Shown here: piece by piece, positions 23,332 to 33,117 of the stretch
How positions within the stretch are numbered: the first letter of the stretch is position 1
Layout of the letters: every line of letters begins with the position of its first letter
Translations under genes and position numbers: made by a program
Source: Phycisphaerales bacterium
GTDB lineage: Bacteria; Planctomycetota; Phycisphaerae; Tepidisphaerales; Tepidisphaeraceae
Reading direction: 5' to 3'
Assembly (NCBI GenBank): GCA_025361735.1
Contig: JANYKD010000492.1
Span: 1-35,908 of the forward strand
Length of the DNA stretch: 35,908 nucleotides
The notes under the pieces: model-generated
The model's database searches: none
Seen by the model: only the letters and a program-made list of their open reading frames with translations
Told to the model about the DNA's origin: nothing

Positions 23332-23382
23332 TTCTGGCCCCGCGACACAGTCGCCATCGGTGATTTTCCTGGAAAGGTCCGC

Positions 23383-24159
23383 ATGACACGTAAAACCGCT
23401 CTCATTACCGGCTCGTCCCGAGGTATCGGGCGGGCTGTCGCCATTGAACTCGCCCGCAACGGCCACGACTGCGTCGTGAACTATGCCCGCAACGCGACGG
23501 CGGCCGCGGAAGTCAAACGCGAAATCGAAGCCGCAGGTGGCCGGGCTGTGCTGGTGCAGGGCGACGTCTCGGTGTCCGCCGATCGTCGCCGGCTCGTTGA
23601 CGAAACACTCGGCGCCTTTGGCCGGCTCGATTTGCTGGTCAACAACGCCGGCGTGGCGCCCGATGTTCGGGCCGACATTCTCGAAGCTGGCGAAGAGTCC
23701 TTCGATCGCCTGATCAATATCAACCTCAAGGGTCCGTACTTTCTCACCCAACTCGTCGCCAAGGCCATGTTGGCCCAGGCACCGGATGAGCAGGGCTCAC
23801 GCGGTCGGATCGTGACCGTGACCTCCATCTCGGCCTACACCGCCTCGGTCAACCGTGGCGACTACTGCATCTCCAAGGCCGGACTGGCGATGATGACCCA
23901 ACTCTTCGCTGCCCGGTTGGCTGACCAGGGCATCAACGTCTACGAGATCCGCCCCGGCGTCATCGAGACCGACATGACTGGCCCGGTGAAGGCCAAGTAT
24001 GACAAGCTGATCTTTGAGGGGGATCTTACCCCCATCAAACGCTGGGGCCAGGGACCGGACATCGGCAAGGCCGTCGTCGCCATTTCTCTTGGCCTCCTGC
24101 CCTTCTCCACCGGCCAGGTCATCGACGTCGATGGCGGTTTCCATCTCCGGCGGCTGTAA
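23383..24159 (+). CDS. SDR-family 3-ketoacyl-ACP reductase-like protein
   Basis: A 258-residue classical short-chain dehydrogenase/reductase using NAD(P)H. Visible motifs are 'TGSSRGIG' (9-16), 'NNAG' near 87-90, and the catalytic Ser148, Tyr161 and Lys165 in '[21 protein letters not shown]', followed by '[12 protein letters not shown]'. The best match is to FabG-like proteins annotated as 3-ketoacyl-ACP reductase, but many such enzymes act on sugars or other alcohols, and no fatty-acid genes are nearby. GGAAAGG lies seven bases before ATG 23383. The function outside a fatty acid operon is open. Confidence 0.88.
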   Translation: MTRKTALITGSSRGIGRAVAIELARNGHDCVVNYARNATAAAEVKREIEAAGGRAVLVQGDVSVSADRRRLVDETLGAFGRLDLLVNNAGVAPDVRADILEAGEESFDRLININLKGPYFLTQLVAKAMLAQAPDEQGSRGRIVTVTSISAYTASVNRGDYCISKAGLAMMTQLFAARLADQGINVYEIRPGVIETDMTGPVKAKYDKLIFEGDLTPIKRWGQGPDIGKAVVAISLGLLPFSTGQVIDVDGGFHLRRL

Positions 24160-24211
24160 AAACGTCGCTGACACGGTGGGGTATATAGTGTCGCTGACAA
24201 GGAAACGGTTC

Positions 24212-24694
24212 ATGAGGAAGTTCACTGTGATCGCGTCGGGGCTGCTGCTGGGGCTGGGCATCGTGGCTTGGAAAACAGCCATCGCCGCCGATGCTCCCAA
24301 AGCCGCCGACGAAGCGGCCGAGCGGGCGAAATTCGTTGGTGTCTGGAAGGGCTACGCCGTGGAAGGCAAGGGAGAGAATCCCAACCGGGGTCCGGTGAAG
24401 CTCGAGATTACAGCCACCGACAAAACCATGCACGGCATCCAGATCAAGAGCGACGGCAACGTCGACCACGGCGTGGGCGAGTTCACGTTTGATCTCGCGG
24501 CCGAGCCGCGCCGCCTCGATGCCGCCAAGACCAACGAGCGGGGCCGCAAGCAGGAGTATATCGGCATCTACGCACTCGAAGGCGATACGCTCAAGTGGTG
24601 CGTGAGCCCACAGAAGGTGCGGCCAGAGACGTTTGAGACCAAGAAAGGTCAGTTTCTGGTCATTCTCAAGAGGGACAAGACCGCCGCCAAGTGA
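24212..24694 (+). CDS. Secreted TIGR03067-like protein
   Basis: A 160-residue protein with a signal peptide ('MRKFTVIASGLLLGLGIVAW', cleavage near 'AIAADA'), then a beta-rich domain. The second half contains 'YIGIYALEGDTLKWCVSP' and a final 'FLVILKRDK', which matches the small secreted 'Planctomycetes TIGR03067' domain ('..GIYELDGDTLKVCFAPPG..RP..F..LVLKR'). Its function is unknown. AGGAAA lies about six bases before ATG 24212. GTCGCTGACA occurs twice upstream (24164-24173 and 24190-24199), which might be an operator, but this is weak. Confidence 0.78.
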   Translation: MRKFTVIASGLLLGLGIVAWKTAIAADAPKAADEAAERAKFVGVWKGYAVEGKGENPNRGPVKLEITATDKTMHGIQIKSDGNVDHGVGEFTFDLAAEPRRLDAAKTNERGRKQEYIGIYALEGDTLKWCVSPQKVRPETFETKKGQFLVILKRDKTAAK

Positions 24695-24772
24695 GGGCAG
24701 GCGATTTGAGCATTGGAAATCAGTTGCGGAACTAGAGAAGTCGAATGAATCGACTAAACTCCGCCGCAACTC

Positions 24773-25849
24773 ATGAACCTTGCCTACTACATATCCGGCC
24801 ACGGCTACGGCCATGCCCGTCGTTCCGCCGAAGTGATTCGTCGCCTGCTCCAGCAGGAGCCCGGGCTCACTGTCCACATCCGCACCAGCGCGCCGGCGTT
24901 CATCTTCGATCCGTTGCCACAGCAGCGCATCGCGCTTGAATCGGCCGCACTCGACCCCGGCGCCATTGAAGATGACGCCCTCCGCGTCAGCCGCGACAAG
25001 ACGGTGGCTGCGGTGCGGGCGACGCTCGACCGCGCCGAATCGCTCGTGAGCCGCGAAGTCGAGTTTCTCCGGCGTGCCAACGTCTGTGGCATCGTTGCCG
25101 ACATCCCGTTTCTCACCGGCGAGCTCGCCCGTCGCACCGGTCTGCCCGTCATCGGCTGCTCCAACTTCACCTGGGACTGGATCTACGAACCCTGGCTCCA
25201 CGATACCGCCCAGGACCGCGACCTGTTGGCCACGATCAGCGGCCACTACTCCCACTTTTCCGCACTGCTGCGCATGCCCTTCGGCGGGGTGTCTGATGTC
25301 TTCCCCGAGGTCCACGACACGCCGCTTGTCGCCTGGCCTTCGGACATGACGCCCGATGCGGTGTTGGCGTGTCTGCCGGCGCGTGCCCGTGCCAAGGGTC
25401 CGCGAATTCTCGTGGGGATGCGCGGCGGCTGCTCGGCGGAGATTCTCCAGCGTGCCGTGGCCGCCATGCCGGATGTGACATTCCTGGTCACCGAAGGCTC
25501 CGCGGTGGCCGAGAACGTCGTACCGGTCAAACTGGGCCCGAGCCTGATGTTCGGCGACGTGCTTTCCGTCTGCGAGGGCGTGATCTCCAAGCTCGGCTAC
25601 GGCCTGGCGGCCGACTGCGCCGCCATGGGTGTCGGCATTATCTGGCCGCCGCGTCACGGTTTCCGCGAAGATGGCGCCATGGTTCCCGAGGCCGAGAAGG
25701 TCGCGACGCTCGTACGGATCGAGGTGGAGGATTACCTCGCCGGAAACTGGACCCGCGCGGTTCGCGGGCTGCTTTCCGGCCCGCGCAGATCCGCTGCCCC
25801 CGCGGAGGGCGGAACGTGGTGCGCCCGCTTCATTCTCGATCGCATGTAA
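24773..25849 (+). CDS. GT-B-type glycosyltransferase-like protein
   Basis: A 358-residue soluble protein. It starts 'MNLAYYISGHGYGHARRSAE', the glycine-rich N-terminal loop of GT28/MurG-like and L-arabinokinase-N-terminal-like proteins. The C-terminal half has 'ILVGMRGGCSAEILQRAV', 'FLVTEGSAVAE' and a 'CEGVISKLGYGLAADCAAMGVGI' segment, like the UDP-sugar-binding site of GT-B enzymes. No membrane helix is present. The donor and acceptor are unknown. A short palindrome, AGTCGA-ATGAA-TCGACT (24739-24755), lies just upstream. No clear ribosome binding site precedes ATG 24773; the N-terminal motif fixes the start. Confidence 0.75.
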   Translation: MNLAYYISGHGYGHARRSAEVIRRLLQQEPGLTVHIRTSAPAFIFDPLPQQRIALESAALDPGAIEDDALRVSRDKTVAAVRATLDRAESLVSREVEFLRRANVCGIVADIPFLTGELARRTGLPVIGCSNFTWDWIYEPWLHDTAQDRDLLATISGHYSHFSALLRMPFGGVSDVFPEVHDTPLVAWPSDMTPDAVLACLPARARAKGPRILVGMRGGCSAEILQRAVAAMPDVTFLVTEGSAVAENVVPVKLGPSLMFGDVLSVCEGVISKLGYGLAADCAAMGVGIIWPPRHGFREDGAMVPEAEKVATLVRIEVEDYLAGNWTRAVRGLLSGPRRSAAPAEGGTWCARFILDRM

Positions 25850-25927
25850 TTGAATGCGGGCGTTCATGTCGGCGGGACGGGCCTGCGTTGCCGCTCGCCC
25901 GACAATGCCCGTCATCCGGGAGCCAAC

Positions 25928-26545
25928 TCATGCGGCTTTCCGTGAGTCATCGTCTGACATCAAGTGTGTAGTAATTGTGGCCAGAAGCAGCGCGCGGTCG
26001 ATCGGCTTGGAGGCGAAGTCGTCGCAACCGGCCGCGATGCACAGGTCGCGGTGGGTGCCCATCGCATACGCCGTCAGCGCGATGATCGGCAGGCGATGCC
26101 CGGCCGCGCGCAGTCGCCTCGTATCCATCCATTACCGGCATCTGCATATCCATGAGGATCACATCGAACGGTTGTGCGGCGTCGATCGCCTTCTGCACCA
26201 TGTCCAAGGCCAGTTGACCGTTCTCGACGACCGTCACCTGCGCTCCGGATCTCTTGAGGTGGAACGAGATCAACCGTTGATTGTCCGGCTCATCTTCGGC
26301 CAGGAGCACGCGAGCGTTGAGCGTTCGCGTCTCGGCCACCGGTACCGGTTGGGCCGCTGTCTGGCTTGCCAGGCTGGCGCCGTCGACCATGGCCACGCCG
26401 CCAAGAGGCCCGGTGTCGATGGTGAGCGTAAACGTGCTGCCCTTATCCGCGTTGCAGGCCGCCTGAATGTCGCCGCCGAGCATCTGGGCCATACCGTGGA
26501 ATCTGTGATGCCTGGCCCGCCCCATCCGCGGTCAGGCCTGAGGGC
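25928..26545 (-). pseudogene. Hybrid histidine kinase remnant with frameshifts
   Basis: Read on the minus strand, a kinase tail 'MAQMLGGDIQAACNADKGST' is followed by a receiver domain starting 'ARVLLAEDEPDNQRLISF', with the phosphoacceptor in '[15 protein letters not shown]'. Near 26112-26120 the frame shifts: '[20 protein letters not shown]' continues in another frame through '[11 protein letters not shown]' to a stop at 25928. The break fits a deletion of about 8 bases in the usual 'DGYEATRRLR' segment. Upstream, a possible G2-box remnant in a third frame reaches about 26545, so the sensor part is gone. Translation of either piece alone gives no working enzyme. Confidence 0.75.
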
Positions 26546-26635
26546 AATCGCCAATCTATGCCGCGCTCCGTATACTGCATCCTGCCCGGGCCACACATCC
26601 GCGCATGGCCTGGGGCGATCAGAAGGAGCATGGCA

Positions 26636-28762
26636 ATGAAGACTGCTCGATGGCTCGTTCCAGTTCTCTGTCTGAATGCGATTGTGGTCTTCGCCGCATT
26701 GGCCGGAGAGGCGGGGCCGGCGAGGTCTGACGCCGAATTGGATCGGCAGCTCAAGGGCGCTCCGAAACTGGAGACCGAGGACTTGTGTGAGCCGGTCAGA
26801 TCGGTGCGGGATGGGATGCTGCTGCGCGTGCCCAACCCTGACGGCAAGAGCTGGGATCTCCTGCAGATTTACTTTCCGCAATACGGCGGGCCGAACACCA
26901 TTGTCATCATCGATCTGGGTTCGGGGCAGGTGAAGCAGGTTCAGACCGAACGAGGCTGGAACTTTCATCTTTGTCCTTCGGTGGTGGCGCCCAATGGCAG
27001 GTTGTTCATCTCGGCCCTGAACAATCGGCTGCAACAGAAGATTTGCATATACGATCCGGCCACGAACGAGCTGACGCTGGATGCGGTGAAGATGCCGGCC
27101 GACATACTCGGCGAAACGCATCCGCTGGTGTTGGGCACGGATGGGAAGATCTATGCCATCGGCCAGCACCCGAGCAAGGCGGCGACGGCCGTGCAGATCG
27201 ACCCGGATACGCTGGCCGTCACGGCCTGTGGACCCATCGGCCCGAGCCATTCCCCGAGTGATTGTTGGGGTTATTCCGGCGGCGCTGACGGCCGGTTCAT
27301 CTATATCGCCAGTGGCAAGGTGCCGTGGTATCTGGTGGCGTATGACCGGCAGACGGGCAAATCGCAGACGCTGGCAGAAACGGGGACAGTCGGCGGCATG
27401 GTCAGCGTCGGCCAGGGCCTGGACGGATGCATCGGCTCGGTGACCGGAGCGGTTGGCGCCGCTGGCCAACGGCAGGATTACTGGCTGCACGAGGGCAAGA
27501 TGATCCCCAAGGCCGCGGGGCCAAACGCCGCGCCGCCGTGGTCGATACGTAAGGATCATCCCGCGCGGCCGCCGATCCCGGAGATCAATACCAGCCGGGT
27601 CGTGCCGGACATCAATGGGTTTGCCGAGATCTGGGTGCGCGATGCGGGGCTTGGCAATGCGGCCGCCGAACCCAAAGCGCCGAATGCGGAGATGTTCGGG
27701 CCCGGATGGCGGTGTTTTCGTTTTCAGGTGCCACTGTACACGCAGGCGATCTATCGGCTGATGGAACTGCCCGACGGCCGGCTTCTCGGCACGGCAGGGG
27801 CGTATGAAGGCAATTTCGTCTACGACCCCGCAACCGGCCAGGGCAGGCACCTGGGCAAGATCGCTCTGAGCCACTACGCGACCGCAATGCTCGATGGCAA
27901 GGTTTACATGAGCGGCTACCCGACATCGCCGCTGTACGTCTTCGACCCGGACAAGCCGTGGTCGGCCGGGACAGTCGCGGGCAATCGTGTGATTGGCGAC
28001 CAGGATCCGCAGGCCAATCCGCGGCAACTGCTGCTCATGGGGACCAAGGAATTGGGGGGCACGCACAAGATGTTCGCGGCCGCCACAGGCGCCGATGGGC
28101 AGGTCTATTTCGGCGGCCAGTGGGTGCGCGATGGCTCGTGCGGCGGCATCGCGTGGTACGACCCGAAAACCGGTAAAGCAGGGGGCCTATGGCAGCCGAT
28201 CAGCAATTACCAAGTCACCCACATGGCGGCCGCCGACGACGGACGGATCATCGTCATCTCGACGCGGCGGATCGACGACACGGTCCTGAAGAAAGTCAAA
28301 CCCGATCAGGGGGCGCTGTTCTTCCTCGACACCAGCACGAAGCAACTCGCCGCCAAGTTTGAACCCGTGGCCGGCGCCAAAGGAACCGGGCCGATCGTCT
28401 GCCCCCACGGAACTCGCATCATCGGCTGGACTGCCGACCCGGCCAGTGAGCAGAAGAGCATCCTTTACGCGGTCGATGTAAAGCAATCGAAGTCGCTGTT
28501 CAGCAAATCACTGCCGTACCCGCTGCCTGTCGCAATTGGCTCCAATCAGCAGGAAGCGTGGGATTTCCGCATGGGGCCCGACGGCTTTGTGTGGACATTT
28601 ATGAACGGCGTGCTGGTGCGGATCGACCCGGACGATGGCGAGATTCATGCCATCGGCAAACCCCTCAGCGCCGGGCGACTGGCCTTCGCCCAAGGCCGGG
28701 TGTATCTCGGTGGCACGACGGTGGTGAGGCGCGTGAAAGGCGTGGTGGCGGCGCGGCCATAG
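26636..28762 (+). CDS. Secreted beta-propeller-like protein
   Basis: A 708-residue protein. AAGGAG lies seven bases before ATG 26636, which decides against ATG 26630 and the longer frame from 26558. A signal peptide ends near 'AALAGEA' (about residue 24). The rest repeats short blades of the type 'DGKIYAIGQHPS', 'DGRFIYIASGKV', 'DGRLLGTAGAYEG', 'GQVYFGGQWVRDG' and 'DGFVWTFMNGVL', as in NHL/PQQ-type propellers, with 'IDPD' turns between them. No catalytic motif is recognised, so it could be a binding scaffold, a lyase or a sugar-processing enzyme. It is bracketed by broken two-component genes, suggesting it entered, or stayed in, a decaying regulatory locus. Confidence 0.75.
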   Translation: MKTARWLVPVLCLNAIVVFAALAGEAGPARSDAELDRQLKGAPKLETEDLCEPVRSVRDGMLLRVPNPDGKSWDLLQIYFPQYGGPNTIVIIDLGSGQVKQVQTERGWNFHLCPSVVAPNGRLFISALNNRLQQKICIYDPATNELTLDAVKMPADILGETHPLVLGTDGKIYAIGQHPSKAATAVQIDPDTLAVTACGPIGPSHSPSDCWGYSGGADGRFIYIASGKVPWYLVAYDRQTGKSQTLAETGTVGGMVSVGQGLDGCIGSVTGAVGAAGQRQDYWLHEGKMIPKAAGPNAAPPWSIRKDHPARPPIPEINTSRVVPDINGFAEIWVRDAGLGNAAAEPKAPNAEMFGPGWRCFRFQVPLYTQAIYRLMELPDGRLLGTAGAYEGNFVYDPATGQGRHLGKIALSHYATAMLDGKVYMSGYPTSPLYVFDPDKPWSAGTVAGNRVIGDQDPQANPRQLLLMGTKELGGTHKMFAAATGADGQVYFGGQWVRDGSCGGIAWYDPKTGKAGGLWQPISNYQVTHMAAADDGRIIVISTRRIDDTVLKKVKPDQGALFFLDTSTKQLAAKFEPVAGAKGTGPIVCPHGTRIIGWTADPASEQKSILYAVDVKQSKSLFSKSLPYPLPVAIGSNQQEAWDFRMGPDGFVWTFMNGVLVRIDPDDGEIHAIGKPLSAGRLAFAQGRVYLGGTTVVRRVKGVVAARP

Positions 28763-28768
28763 GATGTC

Positions 28769-29002
28769 ATGCTCTATTCGCCTCTTCCACGCCCGCGAGT
28801 TGCTTGCGCAATCCCGATGTCACCTTCTGTCTGGCGCCTGAACAATGCCGCGGAGCTCAGCAAGATCATCATCCATTTTGTCACCTCGCGAAGCGTGGAT
28901 CGCTTCGTCAACACGCTGCGCAACAAGGTTGAGGCCGACGTCCACCACCCGACGTACATTCGCACCGTCCGCGAGATCGGCTATCGCTTCGAGAGTGACT
29001 GA
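28769..29002 (+). pseudogene. C-terminal fragment of an OmpR-type response regulator
   Basis: The last ~36 residues, with 'RSVDRFVNTLRNKVEAD' and 'PTYIRTVREIGYRFE', are the recognition helix and wing of an OmpR/PhoB winged-helix domain. The receiver domain and the first part of the effector domain are missing, and the N-terminal 40 residues of the open frame look unrelated. It follows the propeller gene by a few bases. No partner kinase is intact nearby. Confidence 0.7.
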
Positions 29003-29088
29003 TACGTGACGCAACGTCACTAGCCGGATTGTGGTATCCGTACACAGCCATGCCTATGTGCCGATTGTGGACTATCCCGGGAGTGTTC

Positions 29089-31113
29089 ATGCGATTCGTG
29101 TTGATGGTGTTGTGTCTGCTGTCTTGCGTTCCCGTTCCGGCGGCTGAGAACCTTCTGTTCAACGGCGACTTTGAGATGCCTGCGCCCGTGTCTCCGCCTC
29201 CCGGCTGGGTGATGTGGGGAGCCAATCAGTGGAAAGTGCCGGCCAACTACACGCGTGACGCGGGCAATGCCCATGCCGGCCAGGCCTCTTTCCGAATCCA
29301 CCACCCGGCCGATTCGCGCGGCTACGTGGTCAGCTCGCCCGATCATCCCGTGACCATCGAGGCGAACACCGCCTACACCCTCACCTTCTGGGCAAAGGCT
29401 TCCCGGAACGTTCAAGCTACCGTCGGGTTCGACGCCTATCAGTCGCTCAAACCCCTGGCCGGCTTCAGCACGCCGGCCACATTCAATTTTGATGTCGGTT
29501 CGGAGTGGAAACAGTACACCTTCAGGATTGAGGAGGGGCTGGAGTTCTTCGCAACGGCCGGCCGCTATCTATTGCTTCGGCTTCATGCCACGCGCGACAA
29601 CTCGGCCGAAGTCACACTCTGGGTCGACGACATGGTGCTCACGGGGGCGGCGCGTCCCGATTCGGCCGTCCGCCTGTTCGATGAAAATGCCCTGCCGCAC
29701 GAGCCGGTTCATCACGGGCTTAAGCCGGCCGATCGCTGGGAGCTTGTGGTCGATGCGGGCAAGACGATTCGTCCCGCCCAGCGCATGACCGCGGGCATTT
29801 CCTTCCACCGTGTCGCCGGCTGGACCGGCTTTCCATTCGACAAGTCCGGCAAGTACACCCTCACGCCGCGGCTTGAAGAGGCGATCGCCGATCTGAAGCT
29901 GCCGATGACGCGATTTTACGGGGTTGGGCACGAGAGTTTTAGCGTCGAGGACTCCATCGACAAGGTGGTGAGCTTCTGCACGAAGATTGGCATCCCGCTG
30001 GAAAACGTCGTGCTGGAACTTGAGGAGCAGAGCGCCAACCGCAAGCTGGAGCCAGCCGAATGGGCTCGGGCGGCGCGACATTGCCAGACGCGGGGATATG
30101 CCTTGCGATACTGGGAAGTGGGGAACGAGATCTACTCGCAGATGTTCAATCAGCCCAAGCCCATGGGCCAGGCCTTCAACACGCCCGACGATTACATCGC
30201 GCACGTCCAGGCCGTTAGCACCGCCATCAAGGCGGTTGTGCCCAAGGCGCAGATCGGGTTGAGCATCGAGCCGCGAAATCTTAAGTGGGGCAATTATGTT
30301 CTGCGCCGCGCGGCCGGAGCATACGATTTTGTCGTGCCCCACCTCTACGCTTTTGGCCGCATCGAGAAGCACAGCTTCGAAACCACGGCCCTGTGCGAAA
30401 ACTTCACGCGCCTGGAGATGGCCAGCCGGCTCAACGCCCTGATCAAGGCGTACAACCCCGGCCGCGACGTCTACATCTACGATACGGAATGGGGATCGCT
30501 TTCGAGCGGCGCCACTGGCAACCCGCCCGAGTCAGTCAACCGCAACGGGAACATCTTCGGAACCATGCACCGCGCTGTGCGAATGATCTACTATGTGCGC
30601 GAAGCGCCCTTGCGCGGCGCCAGTTCGTGGGAGATGTTTACGAAACTGCGTTCGCCGGGTTGCAGTATTCTCGCGGGTGAAGCGCCCGAAAAGCGATTTC
30701 TGATTTACTGGCTCTACTACTATTTCAACCGTCATATCGGATCGCAGGTCGTGCAGATGGAAGGCACCAGCCCCTGGTACACGCCACCGGCCGACGAGGA
30801 AACCAACCCCAAGGCCGAGCAGCGCGGCGGACCGCTCGCGCCGGCGCTGGTGACGCTCAGCGAGGATGGGCGAACGCTGTATGTCATCGCGGCCAACAGC
30901 TCGTGGGATCGGAGCCTTCCCTGCACCATGAAACTCGCCAACTTCACGGCCCGGAGCGCCAAGGGGATCACGCTTTCGCAGGCCGACGCAGACAGCCCCG
31001 CCTTGCTGGATAAGAAGGAGGACGCCATCGGCAATTTGGAGGTACGCGTCAACGGCGACACCGTCACGTTCACGCTCCCCGGCCATTCCATCGGATTCAT
31101 CACGATTGAGTGA
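29089..31113 (+). CDS. Secreted clan-A glycoside hydrolase with carbohydrate-binding domain
   Basis: A 674-residue protein. GGGAG lies six bases before ATG 29089, which begins a signal peptide (cleavage near 'PVPAAEN'). Residues ~20-190 match a CBM4/9-type carbohydrate-binding module ('NLLFNGDFEMP', 'YTLTFWAKASR', 'LWVDDMVLTG'). The catalytic (beta/alpha)8 domain follows, with the acid/base Glu347 in 'YWEVGNE' and the nucleophile candidate Glu467 in 'YDTEWG', as in GH51/GH39 and related clan-A enzymes. The last part (about 570-674) is a C-terminal beta domain. An alpha-L-arabinofuranosidase-like activity is plausible, but xylan or other substrates are possible. It is convergent with the DUF4038 gene, suggesting a small glycan-degradation pair. 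Confidence 0.85.
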   Translation: MRFVLMVLCLLSCVPVPAAENLLFNGDFEMPAPVSPPPGWVMWGANQWKVPANYTRDAGNAHAGQASFRIHHPADSRGYVVSSPDHPVTIEANTAYTLTFWAKASRNVQATVGFDAYQSLKPLAGFSTPATFNFDVGSEWKQYTFRIEEGLEFFATAGRYLLLRLHATRDNSAEVTLWVDDMVLTGAARPDSAVRLFDENALPHEPVHHGLKPADRWELVVDAGKTIRPAQRMTAGISFHRVAGWTGFPFDKSGKYTLTPRLEEAIADLKLPMTRFYGVGHESFSVEDSIDKVVSFCTKIGIPLENVVLELEEQSANRKLEPAEWARAARHCQTRGYALRYWEVGNEIYSQMFNQPKPMGQAFNTPDDYIAHVQAVSTAIKAVVPKAQIGLSIEPRNLKWGNYVLRRAAGAYDFVVPHLYAFGRIEKHSFETTALCENFTRLEMASRLNALIKAYNPGRDVYIYDTEWGSLSSGATGNPPESVNRNGNIFGTMHRAVRMIYYVREAPLRGASSWEMFTKLRSPGCSILAGEAPEKRFLIYWLYYYFNRHIGSQVVQMEGTSPWYTPPADEETNPKAEQRGGPLAPALVTLSEDGRTLYVIAANSSWDRSLPCTMKLANFTARSAKGITLSQADADSPALLDKKEDAIGNLEVRVNGDTVTFTLPGHSIGFITIE

Positions 31114-31156
31114 GCGGTCGGCCGCGGGCGGCGGGTTCGCGCACAATGCGGAAACG

Positions 31157-31176
31157 GTCCGCCACGCGGATGCTAC
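31157..31176 (-). repeat. REP palindrome whose GTAG supplies a stop codon
   Basis: TCCGC-CAC-GCGGA then TGCTAC. CTAC at 31173-31176 is GTAG on the minus strand and supplies the TAG stop (31173-31175) of the DUF4038 gene, as the element at 14120-14142 does for the methyltransferase gene. It lies between two convergent genes. Confidence 0.6.
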
Positions 31177-33050
31177 GGCTGATTGACTCCCGTTCGCGGC
31201 GCATTGTCTTGTGGTTTGGATTCCTGGGTCAAGGAGACCCGGAACGCTGCTATCTTCGGTCCCCCTGTGTAGTGGACGCTGAATTCCACGGCAAAGATCT
31301 GGCGTATGGGGAATCCGCCCCAGTATTCCACGTCGTAACCCTGGCAGTCGACTTCGGCGACCCCGACTGTTTTGCCGTCTGGGTCGAGGAGTTCAATCGC
31401 AACCACAGACACGTTCTTCTCGCCGTACATGGCCACGTACTGCATGTGTCCTTGAATCTCACCGGGTTTCGCGACATTGAACTTCATCGCCCTGACACTG
31501 AGCCAGTCGTCGCCGTCGGTATTCCTCAAGACCAGTGAATCCAGCCCGATCTTCTTATCGAGTTCGAACCCGAACAGGCGCTGCACCACAATCGCGGGCA
31601 TGGTGGATGGGTTCGCGGGGATCCTCCCGGGCGCCCGATACTTCTTTGCAGCGTCGTCGAGCACCAGCACCCAGTCGAGCATTTCACCCTTGTCCGGCGG
31701 GATGAACTCGCGCTCGCCAATATTCGGGAATTCGCCCAGCGGCGTGGAGTCTCCCGTGCGGGGGTTGAACCACCAGGTTTTCACCTTGGCGCCGGTGATC
31801 TTGTCCATGTGGACCTTGAATGGCCGGGAGATGGGGGCGTAGACCATGGCGTAGCTGCCGGTTTCATCGCGGGTGGCGACAAATCGGTAGCGGCCGGCGC
31901 CCGGGACGGACGTGGGCACGCGGTCGGTCACGATAATCGAATCGTCGGGGATGCGCGTGAGGAACGGGCGCGATTCGAGTAGCTTGCGGGCGTATCGCAT
32001 CTGGGCGGCGCCGGGTTGGTCGAGGGCTTCGATCCAGGGCATCAACGGATTGTTGACGGGAACGCGGTTGGGTTGCCACATCTGCCAGACGGAGTGGTGG
32101 CCATAAGTGTGGCCACAGGCGCCGGTGAAGAGATCCCAGTAGAGTGGGCGGCGAACGTCGGCGCTGATGGAATGGCCGAGGGATTTGGCATTGAACGAAA
32201 CCGGGTGATCCTCGTAAATCGGTTCGGCGTCAATGACGGGCTTGGGCGGCGTGCGGTCGTAGTCGGCGCGGGTGGAATCGTAGCGGCCGGTGAATTCGGC
32301 CACATGGCCGTTTTGCCGCATGTTGAAATCGAGCCAGTCCTCGTCATGGAAGGAGGTGGAGGATCCGCCGCCGCCGCGGGGATGAAGGGTGATCAGGTGG
32401 GTGCCGCCGTCACCCTTGCGCAAGCCGCGGGCCATGGCGCGGATGATTTCCTTTTGTGCGTCATTGTCGATGGCACGGTCGCCGCCGAGGATCCAGATGA
32501 TGCCGTTGTTTTTGTAGCGGGCTCCGAGCCACTGGCCGTAGATTTCGGCGTTAGCGACGGTGAAGAGGGATTTTTCGTTCTTGATCTTGTCGTGCCAATA
32601 GCGGCCCCACGTGGGGAGGAATCCGACGGTGAGGCCGAGCGAGTTGGCCTTGTTGACGATGTAGTCGACGTGGTCCCAGTAGTCGTTGTCGGGTCCGTCT
32701 TTGACGTCTGGGCGGGCTGGGTCGAGGTCGAGTAGAGGGAGTTGGCCGTAGGGATTGGGGTCGATGTGGCCGTCGAGTTCGGCGATGGCGACGGCCTGGA
32801 TGACCGTGAAACCCTTGCGGGCGCGGTTCTCGAGATAGCGATCGGCCTCTTCGCGAGTGAGGCGGTGGAAGAGTTCCCAGGCAGTGTCGCCGAGATAGAA
32901 GAAGGGTGTGCCGTCTTCCTTGACGATGAAGCGGTGATTGTCGCTGATCTTCAAACGCGGCGGCGTCGTCTGCGCAGCCGCCGGGGATGCTGGAGAAAGC
33001 ACGAGCAGGGCGGTCAGCACGAGCAGGGAGAGCTTGGAAGTAGTCGGCAT
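31173..33050 (-). CDS. Secreted DUF4038/GH140-like glycoside hydrolase
   Basis: A 625-residue protein. GGAGGAAAC lies a few bases before ATG 33050, which begins a signal peptide (cleavage after 'PAAAQ', about residue 27). The apiosidase-like DUF4038 (beta/alpha)8 domain starts '[22 protein letters not shown]'. 'ILGGDR' holds Asp191 and 'IDAEPIYED' holds Glu276, at the spacing of the catalytic Asp/Glu pair reported for GH140 apiosidase. A putative collagen-binding-like domain with '[10 protein letters not shown]' follows near 410-460, and a C-terminal beta domain covers about 480-615. The likely role is cleavage of a plant or algal side-chain glycan. It is convergent with the clan-A hydrolase. 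Confidence 0.85.
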   Translation of the reverse strand: MPTTSKLSLLVLTALLVLSPASPAAAQTTPPRLKISDNHRFIVKEDGTPFFYLGDTAWELFHRLTREEADRYLENRARKGFTVIQAVAIAELDGHIDPNPYGQLPLLDLDPARPDVKDGPDNDYWDHVDYIVNKANSLGLTVGFLPTWGRYWHDKIKNEKSLFTVANAEIYGQWLGARYKNNGIIWILGGDRAIDNDAQKEIIRAMARGLRKGDGGTHLITLHPRGGGGSSTSFHDEDWLDFNMRQNGHVAEFTGRYDSTRADYDRTPPKPVIDAEPIYEDHPVSFNAKSLGHSISADVRRPLYWDLFTGACGHTYGHHSVWQMWQPNRVPVNNPLMPWIEALDQPGAAQMRYARKLLESRPFLTRIPDDSIIVTDRVPTSVPGAGRYRFVATRDETGSYAMVYAPISRPFKVHMDKITGAKVKTWWFNPRTGDSTPLGEFPNIGEREFIPPDKGEMLDWVLVLDDAAKKYRAPGRIPANPSTMPAIVVQRLFGFELDKKIGLDSLVLRNTDGDDWLSVRAMKFNVAKPGEIQGHMQYVAMYGEKNVSVVAIELLDPDGKTVGVAEVDCQGYDVEYWGGFPIRQIFAVEFSVHYTGGPKIAAFRVSLTQESKPQDNAPRTGVNQP

Positions 33051-33117
33051 TCGTTTCCTCCGTTAAGGATCTCGGCTGGAATAACCACCGGAACCGAGGC
33101 GAAGCGAACTTCAGATC

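Noticed and set aside
24164..24199. GTCGCTGACA direct repeat as an operator
   Set aside because: Two ten-base copies 26 bases apart are noted only as weak evidence in the adjacent gene's entry.
26270..28066. 598-residue minus-strand frame opposite the propeller gene
   Set aside because: It is the antisense shadow of the propeller gene. Only its last part touches the kinase remnant, in a frame different from most of that remnant.
31157..31176. Terminator for the convergent hydrolase genes
   Set aside because: The hairpin has no T-run on either strand and fits the REP pattern better.
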